From positions 186,001 through 250,000 of the forward strand of contig NZ_JNKF01000013.1 of the NCBI RefSeq assembly GCF_000702825.1: a stretch of DNA of 64,000 bases, given 5' to 3'. This DNA is from Prevotella sp. P6B1. Lineage in GTDB: Bacteria; Bacteroidota; Bacteroidia; Bacteroidales; Bacteroidaceae. Positions 52,320-59,955 of this stretch are shown piece after piece (position 1 is the stretch's first letter; each line of letters begins with the position of its first letter). The notes under the pieces were generated by a model. That model saw nothing but the letters and a program-made list of their open reading frames with translations, did not search any database and was not told where the DNA came from. A program made the translations under genes and the position numbers.

Positions 52320-52390
52320 CATCAAAACAAACAAACGATACTGCGCTGAAAAATAGTTCTTGGTTTTTAACACAGATATGGAAATCCTTG

Positions 52391-52492
52391 TGCTACCCCT
52401 ATTGTGGCATTAATCCGAAGGGTGGGATTAGGCTACCACAATTGTGGCACTCCCTGCAAGCAGGGGGTATTAAGCTATCCCCTAGTGCTGCA
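52391..52492. repeat. Three imperfect direct repeats with hairpin spacers in a 300-base gap
   Basis: TGCTACCCCTATTGTGGCA (52391-52409), GGCTACCACAATTGTGGCA (52431-52449) and the weaker AGCTATCCCCTAGTGCTGCA (52473-52492) repeat every 40-42 bases. The spacers contain small hairpins (TAATCC/GGATTA; CCCTGC/GCAGGG), and the second unit has the palindrome CCACAATTGTGG. This is the only recognisable content of the gap between the GNAT and DKNYY promoters, apart from an extra -7-like TATTTTTG at 52500. Confidence 0.6.
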
Positions 52493-52525
52493 TCTGAACT
52501 ATTTTTGCACATAAATGCCAAATTG

Positions 52526-52557
52526 TTTGTTACTTCAAGAATAAAATACTAAATTTG
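52526..52557 (+). promoter_or_regulatory. Promoter of the micro-protein/DKNYY operon
   Basis: TTTG (52526-52529), 20 bases, TAAATTTG (52550-52557), 26 bases before the first ATG. Confidence 0.82.
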
Positions 52558-52583
52558 CACACGAAACTCCAATTGAAGCAGAA

Positions 52584-52721
52584 ATGAAAATTAAATCACT
52601 CCTTCGATATTCTTACCGGGTGATAGAGTTTTTGTTCATACTCTCTATTACCGCTGGTATTGTATCCATGGGGCTGAGCAGTCATGATAGCGCCCAAATG
52701 ATAGGAATGCTAATTAAATGA
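52584..52721 (+). CDS. 45-residue single-span membrane micro-protein
   Basis: MKIKSLLRYSYRVIEF followed by a hydrophobic segment FLFILSITAGIVSMGL (about 16-32) and a short tail. It starts 26 bases after a consensus promoter and ends 4 bases before the DKNYY-repeat gene, so it looks like a genuine first gene of an operon. No family recognised. It could assist insertion of the larger membrane protein. Confidence 0.6.
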   Translation: MKIKSLLRYSYRVIEFLFILSITAGIVSMGLSSHDSAQMIGMLIK

Positions 52722-52725
52722 ATGT

Positions 52726-54162
52726 ATGGAGCGAGAAATGACAGATAGTTCCAAACCAAAAGGATTAGCTGCTCGCATATTGGGAGAGCAGCCTATAGGT
52801 CTTCAGAAAACATTTTTCTGGCTTATGATCCTATCGCTCACGTTGTGGCCGTTATTGTTCTTCGGGTCTTTATTCTTCTTCGATGCTCCTATCCGTACGA
52901 CTGTTGACGAAATCAGCCGTTGGGGTATGGTGCTGACCATTTGGCTTTATCCCCTCTATTTGCTGCCCTTAATGAGATCGTGGTTCCAATTGTCAAAATG
53001 TCTGCGGGCAACCTGGCTTTTCTATCTATGCCCTCTGATACCTATTATTATATTCTTCTCGTTTGTGGAATTAGCCTCAAGCGAATATGCAGCAAGGAAA
53101 CCTGAAGGGTATGATTCAGCGACATTCAAACGCATAAACGAATCATTCGCCAAAGACATCAATCATGTATATTATTGTAATGAGATTCTGGAAGATGCGG
53201 ATCCAAAAACTTTCCGCGCTTTAAGCGAAGAATATTCTGCTGATAGTCGGTATGTCTGGTATAGAGAGAATAAAATCGAAGGCGCAAATCCACAGACTTT
53301 TGTAGCACCAGAGAAAAACAACTCTCTTGATATTTCTATCGATCTTGCTCATGATGACCACGATTATTATAACCAGAACAATCCTCTTCACGTTGCAGAT
53401 ATGGGCAGTTTCAGGCAGATAGATGGCAGTTGGGCTGTGGACCGTCAGAATGTCTATTATATTGGACATGAAGCCGAAATAGGAAAAGACATTGTGCCTA
53501 TAGGAGATTTCCGCACGTTCAGGGTCTTGAATGATTTCTATGCAGCTGATGCTAAATATGTGTATTACAAGAATAAGGTAGTAGAAGGGGCTGACCCAAA
53601 GACTTTTGTCGTGCTGGATGGTGGAAATGACTATGGACAAGATAAAAATCGCGTCTATTATCAAGATTGTGGAACAACAATACGAAACCTCGATGCTTTG
53701 AAGCACAGGAATATGGGCAACGGCCTGTATGAGACATTCCATACCGATGGTAAGACGGTATATAATCCTGAGCTGATGGCAATGCCCGTTGGCACAGACT
53801 TTTCGACTATCCACAGGGTAGAACGTTATCGCGACTGGTATGCAGACAAAAACCGGGTTTACTATGAAAACCGTCTTTTACCTGAAGCCACCCCCCAGGC
53901 ATTCAAGGTCTTTCCGATACACTATGTGTCAAAGGATTATGTGTCAAACAATAATAAAGATTTCGATTACTCCTATGACGGCAATCGCGTATATTATCGT
54001 GATTCATTAATGCATGGGGTAGATGTCGCCTCCTTCATTTGTGGCTATGATTATGTTGACTCCATTTCATTTGCCTTCGACAAGAACCGTTATTATCAGG
54101 GGAGGCCCAATCCGCGTCTCGAAAAACTTCGTCAAGGCAAATGTCGAGTTGACAGCGAATGA
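52726..54162 (+). CDS. DKNYY-repeat membrane protein
   Basis: 478 residues. Three membrane segments in the first 110 residues, then a long extracytoplasmic part (about 120-470) built of repeats of the DKNYY type: AKDINHVYYCNEILEDADPKTF, ADSRYVWYRENKIEGANPQTF, ADAKYVYYKNKVVEGADPKTF, ADKNRVYYENRLLPEATPQAF and DGNRVYYRDSLMHGVDVASF. Repeat period is variable (about 35-80 residues). DKNYY proteins are of unknown function. Codon use is more A/T-rich than in the neighbouring housekeeping genes. Confidence 0.8.
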   Translation: MEREMTDSSKPKGLAARILGEQPIGLQKTFFWLMILSLTLWPLLFFGSLFFFDAPIRTTVDEISRWGMVLTIWLYPLYLLPLMRSWFQLSKCLRATWLFYLCPLIPIIIFFSFVELASSEYAARKPEGYDSATFKRINESFAKDINHVYYCNEILEDADPKTFRALSEEYSADSRYVWYRENKIEGANPQTFVAPEKNNSLDISIDLAHDDHDYYNQNNPLHVADMGSFRQIDGSWAVDRQNVYYIGHEAEIGKDIVPIGDFRTFRVLNDFYAADAKYVYYKNKVVEGADPKTFVVLDGGNDYGQDKNRVYYQDCGTTIRNLDALKHRNMGNGLYETFHTDGKTVYNPELMAMPVGTDFSTIHRVERYRDWYADKNRVYYENRLLPEATPQAFKVFPIHYVSKDYVSNNNKDFDYSYDGNRVYYRDSLMHGVDVASFICGYDYVDSISFAFDKNRYYQGRPNPRLEKLRQGKCRVDSE

Positions 54163-54229
54163 TTGACCCTCCTTCTTTTGTTTAGAAGTAGTAAAACGGA
54201 ACAATTGAACAAAAACGTTATATCAATAA

Positions 54230-54488
54230 ATGGCAAAACGAAGAGAAATAAGAAACAGTACGGCAGAGTTTCTCATCTTTCAAATAGAAGGAAAGGAACA
54301 GGGGGTAGAGGTATACTATAAGGACAAGACTGTGTGGTGTACCCAGAAGGCGATGGGTATGTTATTCGACTGTACCTCTGACAATATAAGTGTACATTTG
54401 CAGAACATCTATGATACGGATGAACTAAAAAGGGAGGCAACTACCGAGAAAATTTCAGTAGTTCGTCGTGAGGGTAATAGAGATGTAA
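54230..54488 (+). pseudogene. RhuM-family virulence protein gene, 5' fragment
   Basis: About 86 codons match the start of RhuM proteins: RNSTAEFLIFQIEGKEQGVEVYYKDKTVWCTQKAMGMLFDCTSDNISVHLQNIYDTDEL. The match ends at EGNRDVN, exactly where a duplicated terminator sequence begins; the remaining two thirds of the gene (normally over 300 residues) are missing. The open frame continues for 75 unrelated codons. It is a truncated gene. Confidence 0.85.
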
Positions 54489-54549
54489 ATTGCAAGCATC
54501 CGTGCAGAAAAAATACAATGCAGACAAGCTTCACAGCTTATCTGCATTT
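54489..54549 (-). repeat. Second copy of the duplicated terminator sequence
   Basis: 61 bases identical to 51741-51802 apart from one missing A in the A run. It marks the break in the RhuM gene and lies 50 bases after the stop of the decayed enolase copy, so it would also serve as terminator for that gene. Confidence 0.9.
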
Positions 54550-54599
54550 TTCAAAAAGTTGTTTTATTATAAATGATTTACTCAAAAAGTTAATGAATT

Positions 54600-55030
<431 letters not shown>

Positions 55031-55148
55031 AAAAGCCGGTTAATCAGAAGTAGGTATCACACGTGAGACACACCTGCGTAGCTCTTTTTCAGTCATTAAC
55101 AGTCAGTAGTCATTAGTCATTAAGGGTGACGGAATGCGGAAAGAGAAA

Positions 55149-55188
55149 TAGTAGTATATATATAATATATTATATATATACTACTATA
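55149..55188. repeat. Perfect 40-bp AT-rich palindrome
   Basis: ATAGTAGTATATATATAATA followed at once by its exact reverse complement; no loop. It lies in the 456-base gap between the enolase relic and the HU-like gene. The rest of that gap holds AGTCATT-type heptamers (about 55091-55123), a TATTGAC array and a promoter. Confidence 0.92.
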
Positions 55189-55212
55189 GTATGATGCGGT
55201 GTGTTCGGGGCT

Positions 55213-55243
55213 TATTGACTATTGACCGCTATTGACTATTGAC
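55213..55243. repeat. Heptamer array (TATTGAC)2-CGC-(TATTGAC)2
   Basis: Four perfect heptamers with a 3-base interruption, 24 bases after the 40-bp palindrome. Confidence 0.92.
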
Positions 55244-55309
55244 TGAACATACTGTAGGTGAGATAGATTTTTAGCGCACAAAGATTCGCAGACCGCAATC
55301 AAAATATCG

Positions 55310-55317
55310 TACCTTTG
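55310..55317 (+). promoter_or_regulatory. -7 element of the HU-like gene
   Basis: TACCTTTG, leaving a leader of about 165 bases before the ATG; no clear -33. Confidence 0.6.
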
Positions 55318-55486
55318 CAACGTTGAAATGATTGAGACAGACGACCGCCACACGCGGCAGAACCATTTCCCACGTGCACCAAGAAATACGCTCACGTGTG
55401 GCAGCAAATCCGGCTCAGCATCGAGACACAGACGACGAAATATCGCATTTCAGAATTATTATTACAAACCAAAAAAAATCAGCATT

Positions 55487-56032
55487 ATGGCATTGAAAGT
55501 TAAAGCACAGGAGAAGTTGCAGAAGATCGGCAAGTATGAGGGCACCTATCGCTACATCATGATGCCCGAACTCTACACCTCGCTCTCGCAGGAGAAGGTG
55601 ATCAAGGAGGCAGCCATGCGCAGCGGCGTGAGCAAGGGTATCATGCAGGCCTGCTGGGACGCTGCCGGCGAGGTGATCAAGGCGTGGGCCACAGAGGGCC
55701 ACAGCGTGGCACTGCCAGGACTGGGCACCATGCGATTCGGACTGCGCGCCAAGAGCGTGGCCAACGTGAACGACGTGAAGACCGGACTGATTACCAGTCG
55801 CCGCATCATCTTCACCCCCGCAGTTGAGTTGAAGGACGAGCTGGCCGACACCGCCATCCAGATTACCTGCTACGACCGCAACGGTCAGGAGGTGAAGCGC
55901 GTGACCAGCAACGACCCAGGCACCGTGGAGGAGCCCGACAACGAGAACACCAACGGCGACAACCAGGGCGGCAACACCGGCGGCAACACCGGCGGCGGCG
56001 AGCCCAATCCCGACGGAAGCAACGAGGATTAG
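55487..56032 (+). CDS. HU-family DNA-binding protein with acidic Gly/Asn tail
   Basis: 181 residues from MALKVKAQEKLQKIGKYEG; an earlier in-frame start covers the untranslated leader. The HU-like domain (about 1-125) has GVSKGIMQACWDAAGEVIKAWATEGHSVALPGLGTMRFGLRAKSV, typical of the Bacteroidota DNA-binding protein group (HU-CCDC81-like). The tail is low complexity (GDNQGGNTGGNTGGGE...) and negatively charged. In many Bacteroidota this gene is followed by a smalltalk gene, as here. A hairpin overlaps the stop codon. Confidence 0.9.
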   Translation: MALKVKAQEKLQKIGKYEGTYRYIMMPELYTSLSQEKVIKEAAMRSGVSKGIMQACWDAAGEVIKAWATEGHSVALPGLGTMRFGLRAKSVANVNDVKTGLITSRRIIFTPAVELKDELADTAIQITCYDRNGQEVKRVTSNDPGTVEEPDNENTNGDNQGGNTGGNTGGGEPNPDGSNED

Positions 56033-56058
56033 CGCTTAGGGGCGAAAGCCCCAGCGCT
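56031..56058 (+). other. GAAA-tetraloop hairpin between the HU-like and smalltalk genes
   Basis: AGCGCT, TA bulge, GGGGC-GAAA-GCCCC, AGCGCT: 11 paired bases starting within the HU stop codon. There is no T run, so it may be a processing or stability element rather than a terminator. Confidence 0.7.
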
Positions 56059-56067
56059 TTAAAGAAA

Positions 56068-56095
56068 GTTCACAGTTCAAAGTTCAAAGTTCAAA
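56068..56095 (+). repeat. Heptamer array (GTTCAAA type) upstream of smalltalk
   Basis: Units GTTCACA, GTTCAAA, GTTCAAA, GTTCAAA; the next unit is interrupted by the ATG at 56099. Confidence 0.92.
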
Positions 56096-56098
56096 GTT

Positions 56099-56200
56099 AT
56101 GAGTAAGAAAGAAACCATCAAGTTTATCGTGCAGATGATTGCCTCCATCGCAACAGCAATCCTGACTGCACTGGGCACCACCTCGTGCATGGGGTATTGA
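56099..56200 (+). CDS. Smalltalk micro-protein
   Basis: 33 residues: an N-terminal KKETIKFIVQM, a hydrophobic segment IASIATAILTALG, and TTSCMGY at the end. This pattern, with the terminal G-T-T-S-C, is that of the smalltalk proteins of Bacteroidota, encoded after HU-like DNA-binding proteins. Their function is unknown; the short hydrophobic span and Cys suggest a membrane or lipid-linked peptide. The start codon directly follows a heptamer array. It is too short for routine gene calling. Confidence 0.82.
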   Translation: MSKKETIKFIVQMIASIATAILTALGTTSCMGY

Positions 56201-56232
56201 CACACACGCGCACAAGAGCGCAAAAAAAAATC

Positions 56233-56266
56233 GAGGGGACTGTTTGCTCACGCAAACAGCCCCCTC
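56233..56266. terminator. Bidirectional terminator between smalltalk and inositol-phosphate synthase
   Basis: Stem GAGGGG-CTGTTTGC / GCAAACAG-CCCCTC with one mismatch and loop TCAC. On the minus strand it is followed by a nine-T run. Confidence 0.9.
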
Positions 56267-56306
56267 TTAACTAAATAAAAACCAAATTCTAAGTTAGAAA
56301 ACTAAC

Positions 56307-57635
56307 TTAATCCAGTTCTTCATCAGCCTCGTAGCCACCCATCTCGCGGATAGCATTCTTCAGCATGGTGTACTGTTGATAAAGGTTGTTGACAGCCTCC
56401 TCGCCCTGAGTATAGTCGTGCATGGGCGACTTGAGGAAGAAGCTCAGGAAGCGCTGAGTGCCATAGCGACCGGCACGGGCAGCCAGATCGCTCAGCAGAC
56501 ACAGATCGAGACACAGCGGAGCCGCCAGGATGGAGTCGCGGCAAAGGAAGTTGATCTTGATCTGCATGGGATAGCCCATCCAACCGAAAATATCGATATT
56601 GTCCCATCCCTCCTTGTTGTCATTACGCGGGGGATAGTAGTTGATACGCACCTTGTGATAGTACTGGGTGTCCTCGTCGTTGCCATGACCGTAGAGGTCG
56701 GGCTGCACATCGGGCTTCAGGATGGTCTCGAGGGTTGAGAGCTTCGACACCTCCTTGGTACGGAAGTTGGCAGGCTCGTCGAGCACCAGTCCGTCGCGGT
56801 TACCCAGGATGTTGGTTGAGAACCAACCGCTCAAGCCCAGGCAACGGGTGCCGATGATGGGAGCGAAGCCCGACTTGACGAGCGTCTGCCCCGTCTTGAA
56901 ATCCTTACCCGCGATAGGCATCCTGGTCTGCTCGGCCAGCTGCCACATGGCTGGGATGTCAACGGTGGTGTTTGGTGCACCCATGATGAATGGCGCACCC
57001 TCTGTGAGTGCGGCGTAGGCATAGCACATCGAGGGAGCGATGTGCTCGCGGTCGTCGGCCTTCATCGCGGCCTCGAGATCGCTCAGCTGGTAGTGTACGG
57101 ACTCGTCCACAGGCACGTATATCTCGGTAGAGGCTGCCCAGAGCACAACCACGCGGTCGCAACCCTTCTGGGCCTTGAACTGGCGGATGTCCTCGCGCAG
57201 GGCTTCCACCATCTGCCAACGGGTGAGCCCCGTCTTCACATTGTCGCCGTCCAGGCGCTTAGCATAGTTTTTGTCGAAGGCGGCCTTCATGGGCACTATC
57301 TGCTCGAGTTCATCGCGCACGGGCTCGATATCCTTCTCCTTCAGCACCTCGGCATACATCGCTGCCTGATAGGCGTTCTGGGGATACACATCCCAGCAGC
57401 CGAACACGATATCGTCCAACTTGGCCAGCGGCACGATATCGGCATAATGCAGATACTTGGCGTCGGCACCGCGGCCCACACGCATCTTGTCGTACTGGGT
57501 CATCGAACCCACAGGTTTGGCAAGCCCCTTGCGAGCCATCAGCACACCTGTCATGAAGGTTGTAGAAACAGCTCCGCAACCTACTACCAGAATACCCAGT
57601 TTCCCCTGGGCTGGCTTTACATTTGTTTTGTTCAT
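56307..57635 (-). CDS. ino1: Inositol-3-phosphate synthase
   Basis: 442 residues from MNKTNVKPAQGKLGILVVGCGAVSTTF; the NAD-binding glycine motif (about 18-24) opens the protein and an upstream TTG extension is not needed. Later conserved blocks are APFIMGAPNTTVDIPAM, IAGKDFKTGQTLVKSGFAP and the DSILAAPLCLDL region of myo-inositol-1-phosphate synthases. Reaction: glucose 6-phosphate to inositol 3-phosphate, the first step of inositol lipid synthesis, which some Bacteroidota carry out. The phosphatidylinositol-phosphate synthase genes are not in the window. Confidence 0.92.
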   Translation of the reverse strand: MNKTNVKPAQGKLGILVVGCGAVSTTFMTGVLMARKGLAKPVGSMTQYDKMRVGRGADAKYLHYADIVPLAKLDDIVFGCWDVYPQNAYQAAMYAEVLKEKDIEPVRDELEQIVPMKAAFDKNYAKRLDGDNVKTGLTRWQMVEALREDIRQFKAQKGCDRVVVLWAASTEIYVPVDESVHYQLSDLEAAMKADDREHIAPSMCYAYAALTEGAPFIMGAPNTTVDIPAMWQLAEQTRMPIAGKDFKTGQTLVKSGFAPIIGTRCLGLSGWFSTNILGNRDGLVLDEPANFRTKEVSKLSTLETILKPDVQPDLYGHGNDEDTQYYHKVRINYYPPRNDNKEGWDNIDIFGWMGYPMQIKINFLCRDSILAAPLCLDLCLLSDLAARAGRYGTQRFLSFFLKSPMHDYTQGEEAVNNLYQQYTMLKNAIREMGGYEADEELD

Positions 57636-57676
57636 TTCCTTAGTTTGGTTGAAATAAAAATCTAATAAGTTGGGTA

Positions 57677-57684
57677 CAAAGGTG
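57677..57684 (-). promoter_or_regulatory. Near-consensus -7 element of ino1
   Basis: CACCTTTG on the minus strand (7 of 8 to TAnnTTTG), about 40 bases before the ATG. Confidence 0.5.
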
Positions 57685-57768
57685 CAAATAATAATCGGAA
57701 AAAACAAAGGAAACCATAAAAATAAACATAGTTTTCATTAAAATGTATGAAATTTGCCGGAAAATGTA

Positions 57769-57776
57769 TACCTTTG
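57769..57776 (+). promoter_or_regulatory. -7 element of the BtuB-like receptor gene
   Basis: TACCTTTG, 47 bases before the first ATG; no TTTG at the expected -33 distance. No cobalamin riboswitch fits the roughly 115-base gap. Confidence 0.62.
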
Positions 57777-57823
57777 CAGCCGTTTTGCAATAATGCACAA
57801 CATTTTAATAGTTATTTAACACA

Positions 57824-59878
57824 ATGTACAAACAAACATTCAACATGAAGCGCCAGCGCCTGGTATTCCGTCATTTCGGAAACAAAGGCTACTCGCTCTT
57901 TGCTTGTCTGGGCCGCGAGGTGGTTTGCAGTGTGCTCTCGGTAGCCACACTCACCTATGCCTCTGCCGAAAGCGTCAGCACGCATCCCGTGGTGACCGAC
58001 TCCGCCTCGACAAACACGGCACGCGAGATGATGCTCGACGAAGTCAGCGTGACGGGATCGAGGGCGCCACTGACCAAGAGTCAGGCTGCGAGAATGGTAA
58101 CTGTACTGGATCGCCGCGATATTGCGCAGGCGCCCGTACAAAGTATTAACGACTTGCTGAAATACGCCATCGGCGTTGACGTACGCCAAAGGAGCCCCCT
58201 TGGCGCACAAACCGACATCTCCATCCGGGGAGGCACGCAAGATCAGGTAATCCTGCTACTGAACGGCATCAACATCTGTGACCCGCAGACGGGCCACAAC
58301 GCCATGGACTTGCCCATCGACCTGAGCGAGGTAGTGCGCATCGAGGTGATCGAGGGACCGGCAGGCAGAATCTACGGTTCGTCAAGTCTGGTAGGCGCCA
58401 TCAACATCGTGACGCGACCAGCCCAGCAATCAAGCACCAGCGTAACCATGGAAGCCGGTAGCTACGGCTACGCCAAGGTGAGCGGCAGAACCAATCTGAA
58501 GCAAGGCAGATGGAACAACCAGCTGAGCGCCGGCTACAGCCGAAGCGATGGCTACAGCCGCGCCAAGGCAGGCACGCTCAACACCGACTTCAGCGGCTCG
58601 AAAGCCTTCTATCAGGGACAGTACGACGACGACGACGTGCGGCTGAACTGGCACCTGGGCATCGCCGACAAAGGCTGGGGAGAGGGCATCGCCTACGCCA
58701 CACCCAAATGGCAGGCCGACAACCAGTACGAGCACACCACCAAGCTCTACTCTGCCATCCAGGGCGAAACCAAGCGCGGAAGCCTGCACTTCGCACCCAC
58801 CATCTACTGGAACCAGAACCGCGACCGCTACGAAGGCTATCGGGGCGAACCGGAGAAGATGAAGTTCAACTACAACCGTACCGACGTGTACGGCGTCAGC
58901 CTGAACGCCTATTTCGACTGGCAAGCCGGGCGAACAGCCCTGGGCGCCGAGCTGCGCAACGAGGACCTGGTGAGCGGCAACCTGGGCGAACCACTCAGCA
59001 AGCCCCACCACATCAATGGCACCGATCGCGACTACACGCTGGGACTGAACCGCACCAACATCAGCGCCTATCTGGAGCATAACATCCTGCTGGAGCAGTT
59101 CACTATCTCAGCCGGACTGGTGGCCGTAAAAAACACGTGGAGCAACAAGCACATGACCGTCTACCCGGGCATCGACATCAGCTACCGCCCCACCCCCACG
59201 TGGCGGCTCCATGCGGCATGCAACACCTCGCTACGCATGCCATCATTCACCGAGATGTATTACAAACTGCAAGGCTACAAGGCCGACCCGCATCTGCAAC
59301 CCGAAGAAATGACGGCCGTAGAAGTCGGTGTCAATGGTCGATGGTCAATAGTCAATAGTCAATTAACGATTTGGTATCACCACGGACGCAACATGATCGA
59401 CTGGATCATGGACACCTCGATGGGCGACGAAGCCGTGTGGCAGAGCGTGAACCACACCAAGCTGAACAGCATCGGCGCTGAAATAGCCCTGCAGTTCAAA
59501 ATCAAGCGTTCAACGCTCAATGTCAGCTACAGCTACATCAACCAGGACAAAGAGCGCGAGCCGGACATCGTGTCGCAATACGCACTCGAGTACCTGCGCC
59601 ACAAGTTCACCGCCAACGCACAGCTGCCCCTGACCGACAGGCTGACATTAGGACTCAACATGAGGTGGCAGGACCGCGTGGGGCAGTACACCGACTTCGA
59701 CGGCCACGCGCACAACTACCAGCCCTACGCCCTGGTCGACGCCCGACTGGCATGGCAACAACCGCAATGGAGAATATATGTAGAGGCCAACAACCTGCTG
59801 GATAAGCAGTATGCCGACCTGGGACGGGTGACCCAGCCTGGCAGATGGCTGATAGCCGGATTCAACCTGAATCTATAG
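57824..59878 (+). CDS. BtuB-like TonB-dependent outer-membrane receptor
   Basis: 684 residues; an ATG seven codons later (57845) is an alternative start. The long signal region FRHFGNKGYSLFACLGREVVCSVLSVATLTYA is typical of Bacteroidota receptors. TonB box-like EVSVTGS, a plug (about 80-195: VQSINDLLKYAIGVDVRQRSPLGAQTDISIRGG, IYGSSSLVGAINIVT), then a 22-strand barrel ending NLNL. It resembles BtuB-type cofactor receptors; the ligand is not proved. A five-unit heptamer array encodes GRWSIVNSQ in an extracellular loop or strand. Confidence 0.85.
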   Translation: MYKQTFNMKRQRLVFRHFGNKGYSLFACLGREVVCSVLSVATLTYASAESVSTHPVVTDSASTNTAREMMLDEVSVTGSRAPLTKSQAARMVTVLDRRDIAQAPVQSINDLLKYAIGVDVRQRSPLGAQTDISIRGGTQDQVILLLNGINICDPQTGHNAMDLPIDLSEVVRIEVIEGPAGRIYGSSSLVGAINIVTRPAQQSSTSVTMEAGSYGYAKVSGRTNLKQGRWNNQLSAGYSRSDGYSRAKAGTLNTDFSGSKAFYQGQYDDDDVRLNWHLGIADKGWGEGIAYATPKWQADNQYEHTTKLYSAIQGETKRGSLHFAPTIYWNQNRDRYEGYRGEPEKMKFNYNRTDVYGVSLNAYFDWQAGRTALGAELRNEDLVSGNLGEPLSKPHHINGTDRDYTLGLNRTNISAYLEHNILLEQFTISAGLVAVKNTWSNKHMTVYPGIDISYRPTPTWRLHAACNTSLRMPSFTEMYYKLQGYKADPHLQPEEMTAVEVGVNGRWSIVNSQLTIWYHHGRNMIDWIMDTSMGDEAVWQSVNHTKLNSIGAEIALQFKIKRSTLNVSYSYINQDKEREPDIVSQYALEYLRHKFTANAQLPLTDRLTLGLNMRWQDRVGQYTDFDGHAHNYQPYALVDARLAWQQPQWRIYVEANNLLDKQYADLGRVTQPGRWLIAGFNLNL
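59330..59364 (+). repeat. Heptamer array (GTCAATN)5 inside the TonB receptor gene
   Basis: GTCAATG, GTCGATG, GTCAATA, GTCAATA, GTCAATT, encoding part of NGRWSIVNSQL. The unit is the reverse complement of the TATTGAC units at 55.2 kb. Confidence 0.9.
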
Positions 59879-59890
59879 GCAAAAAAAAAC

Positions 59891-59922
59891 GAGGCTCGCT
59901 TTTCAGCGGGCCTCTTATCTTT
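59891..59922. terminator. Bidirectional terminator between the TonB receptor and dnaA
   Basis: Stem GAGGCTCGCT/AGCGGGCCTC (one T-G pair) with loop TTTC, T-rich on the plus side and a run of T on the minus side. Confidence 0.88.
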
Positions 59923-59955
59923 TGGGTTCGGACAATGACTGCTTGAGCCGGACAA

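Noticed and set aside
57708..57823. Cobalamin riboswitch before the BtuB-like receptor
   Set aside because: The gap is too short and no B12-box-like sequence is present.
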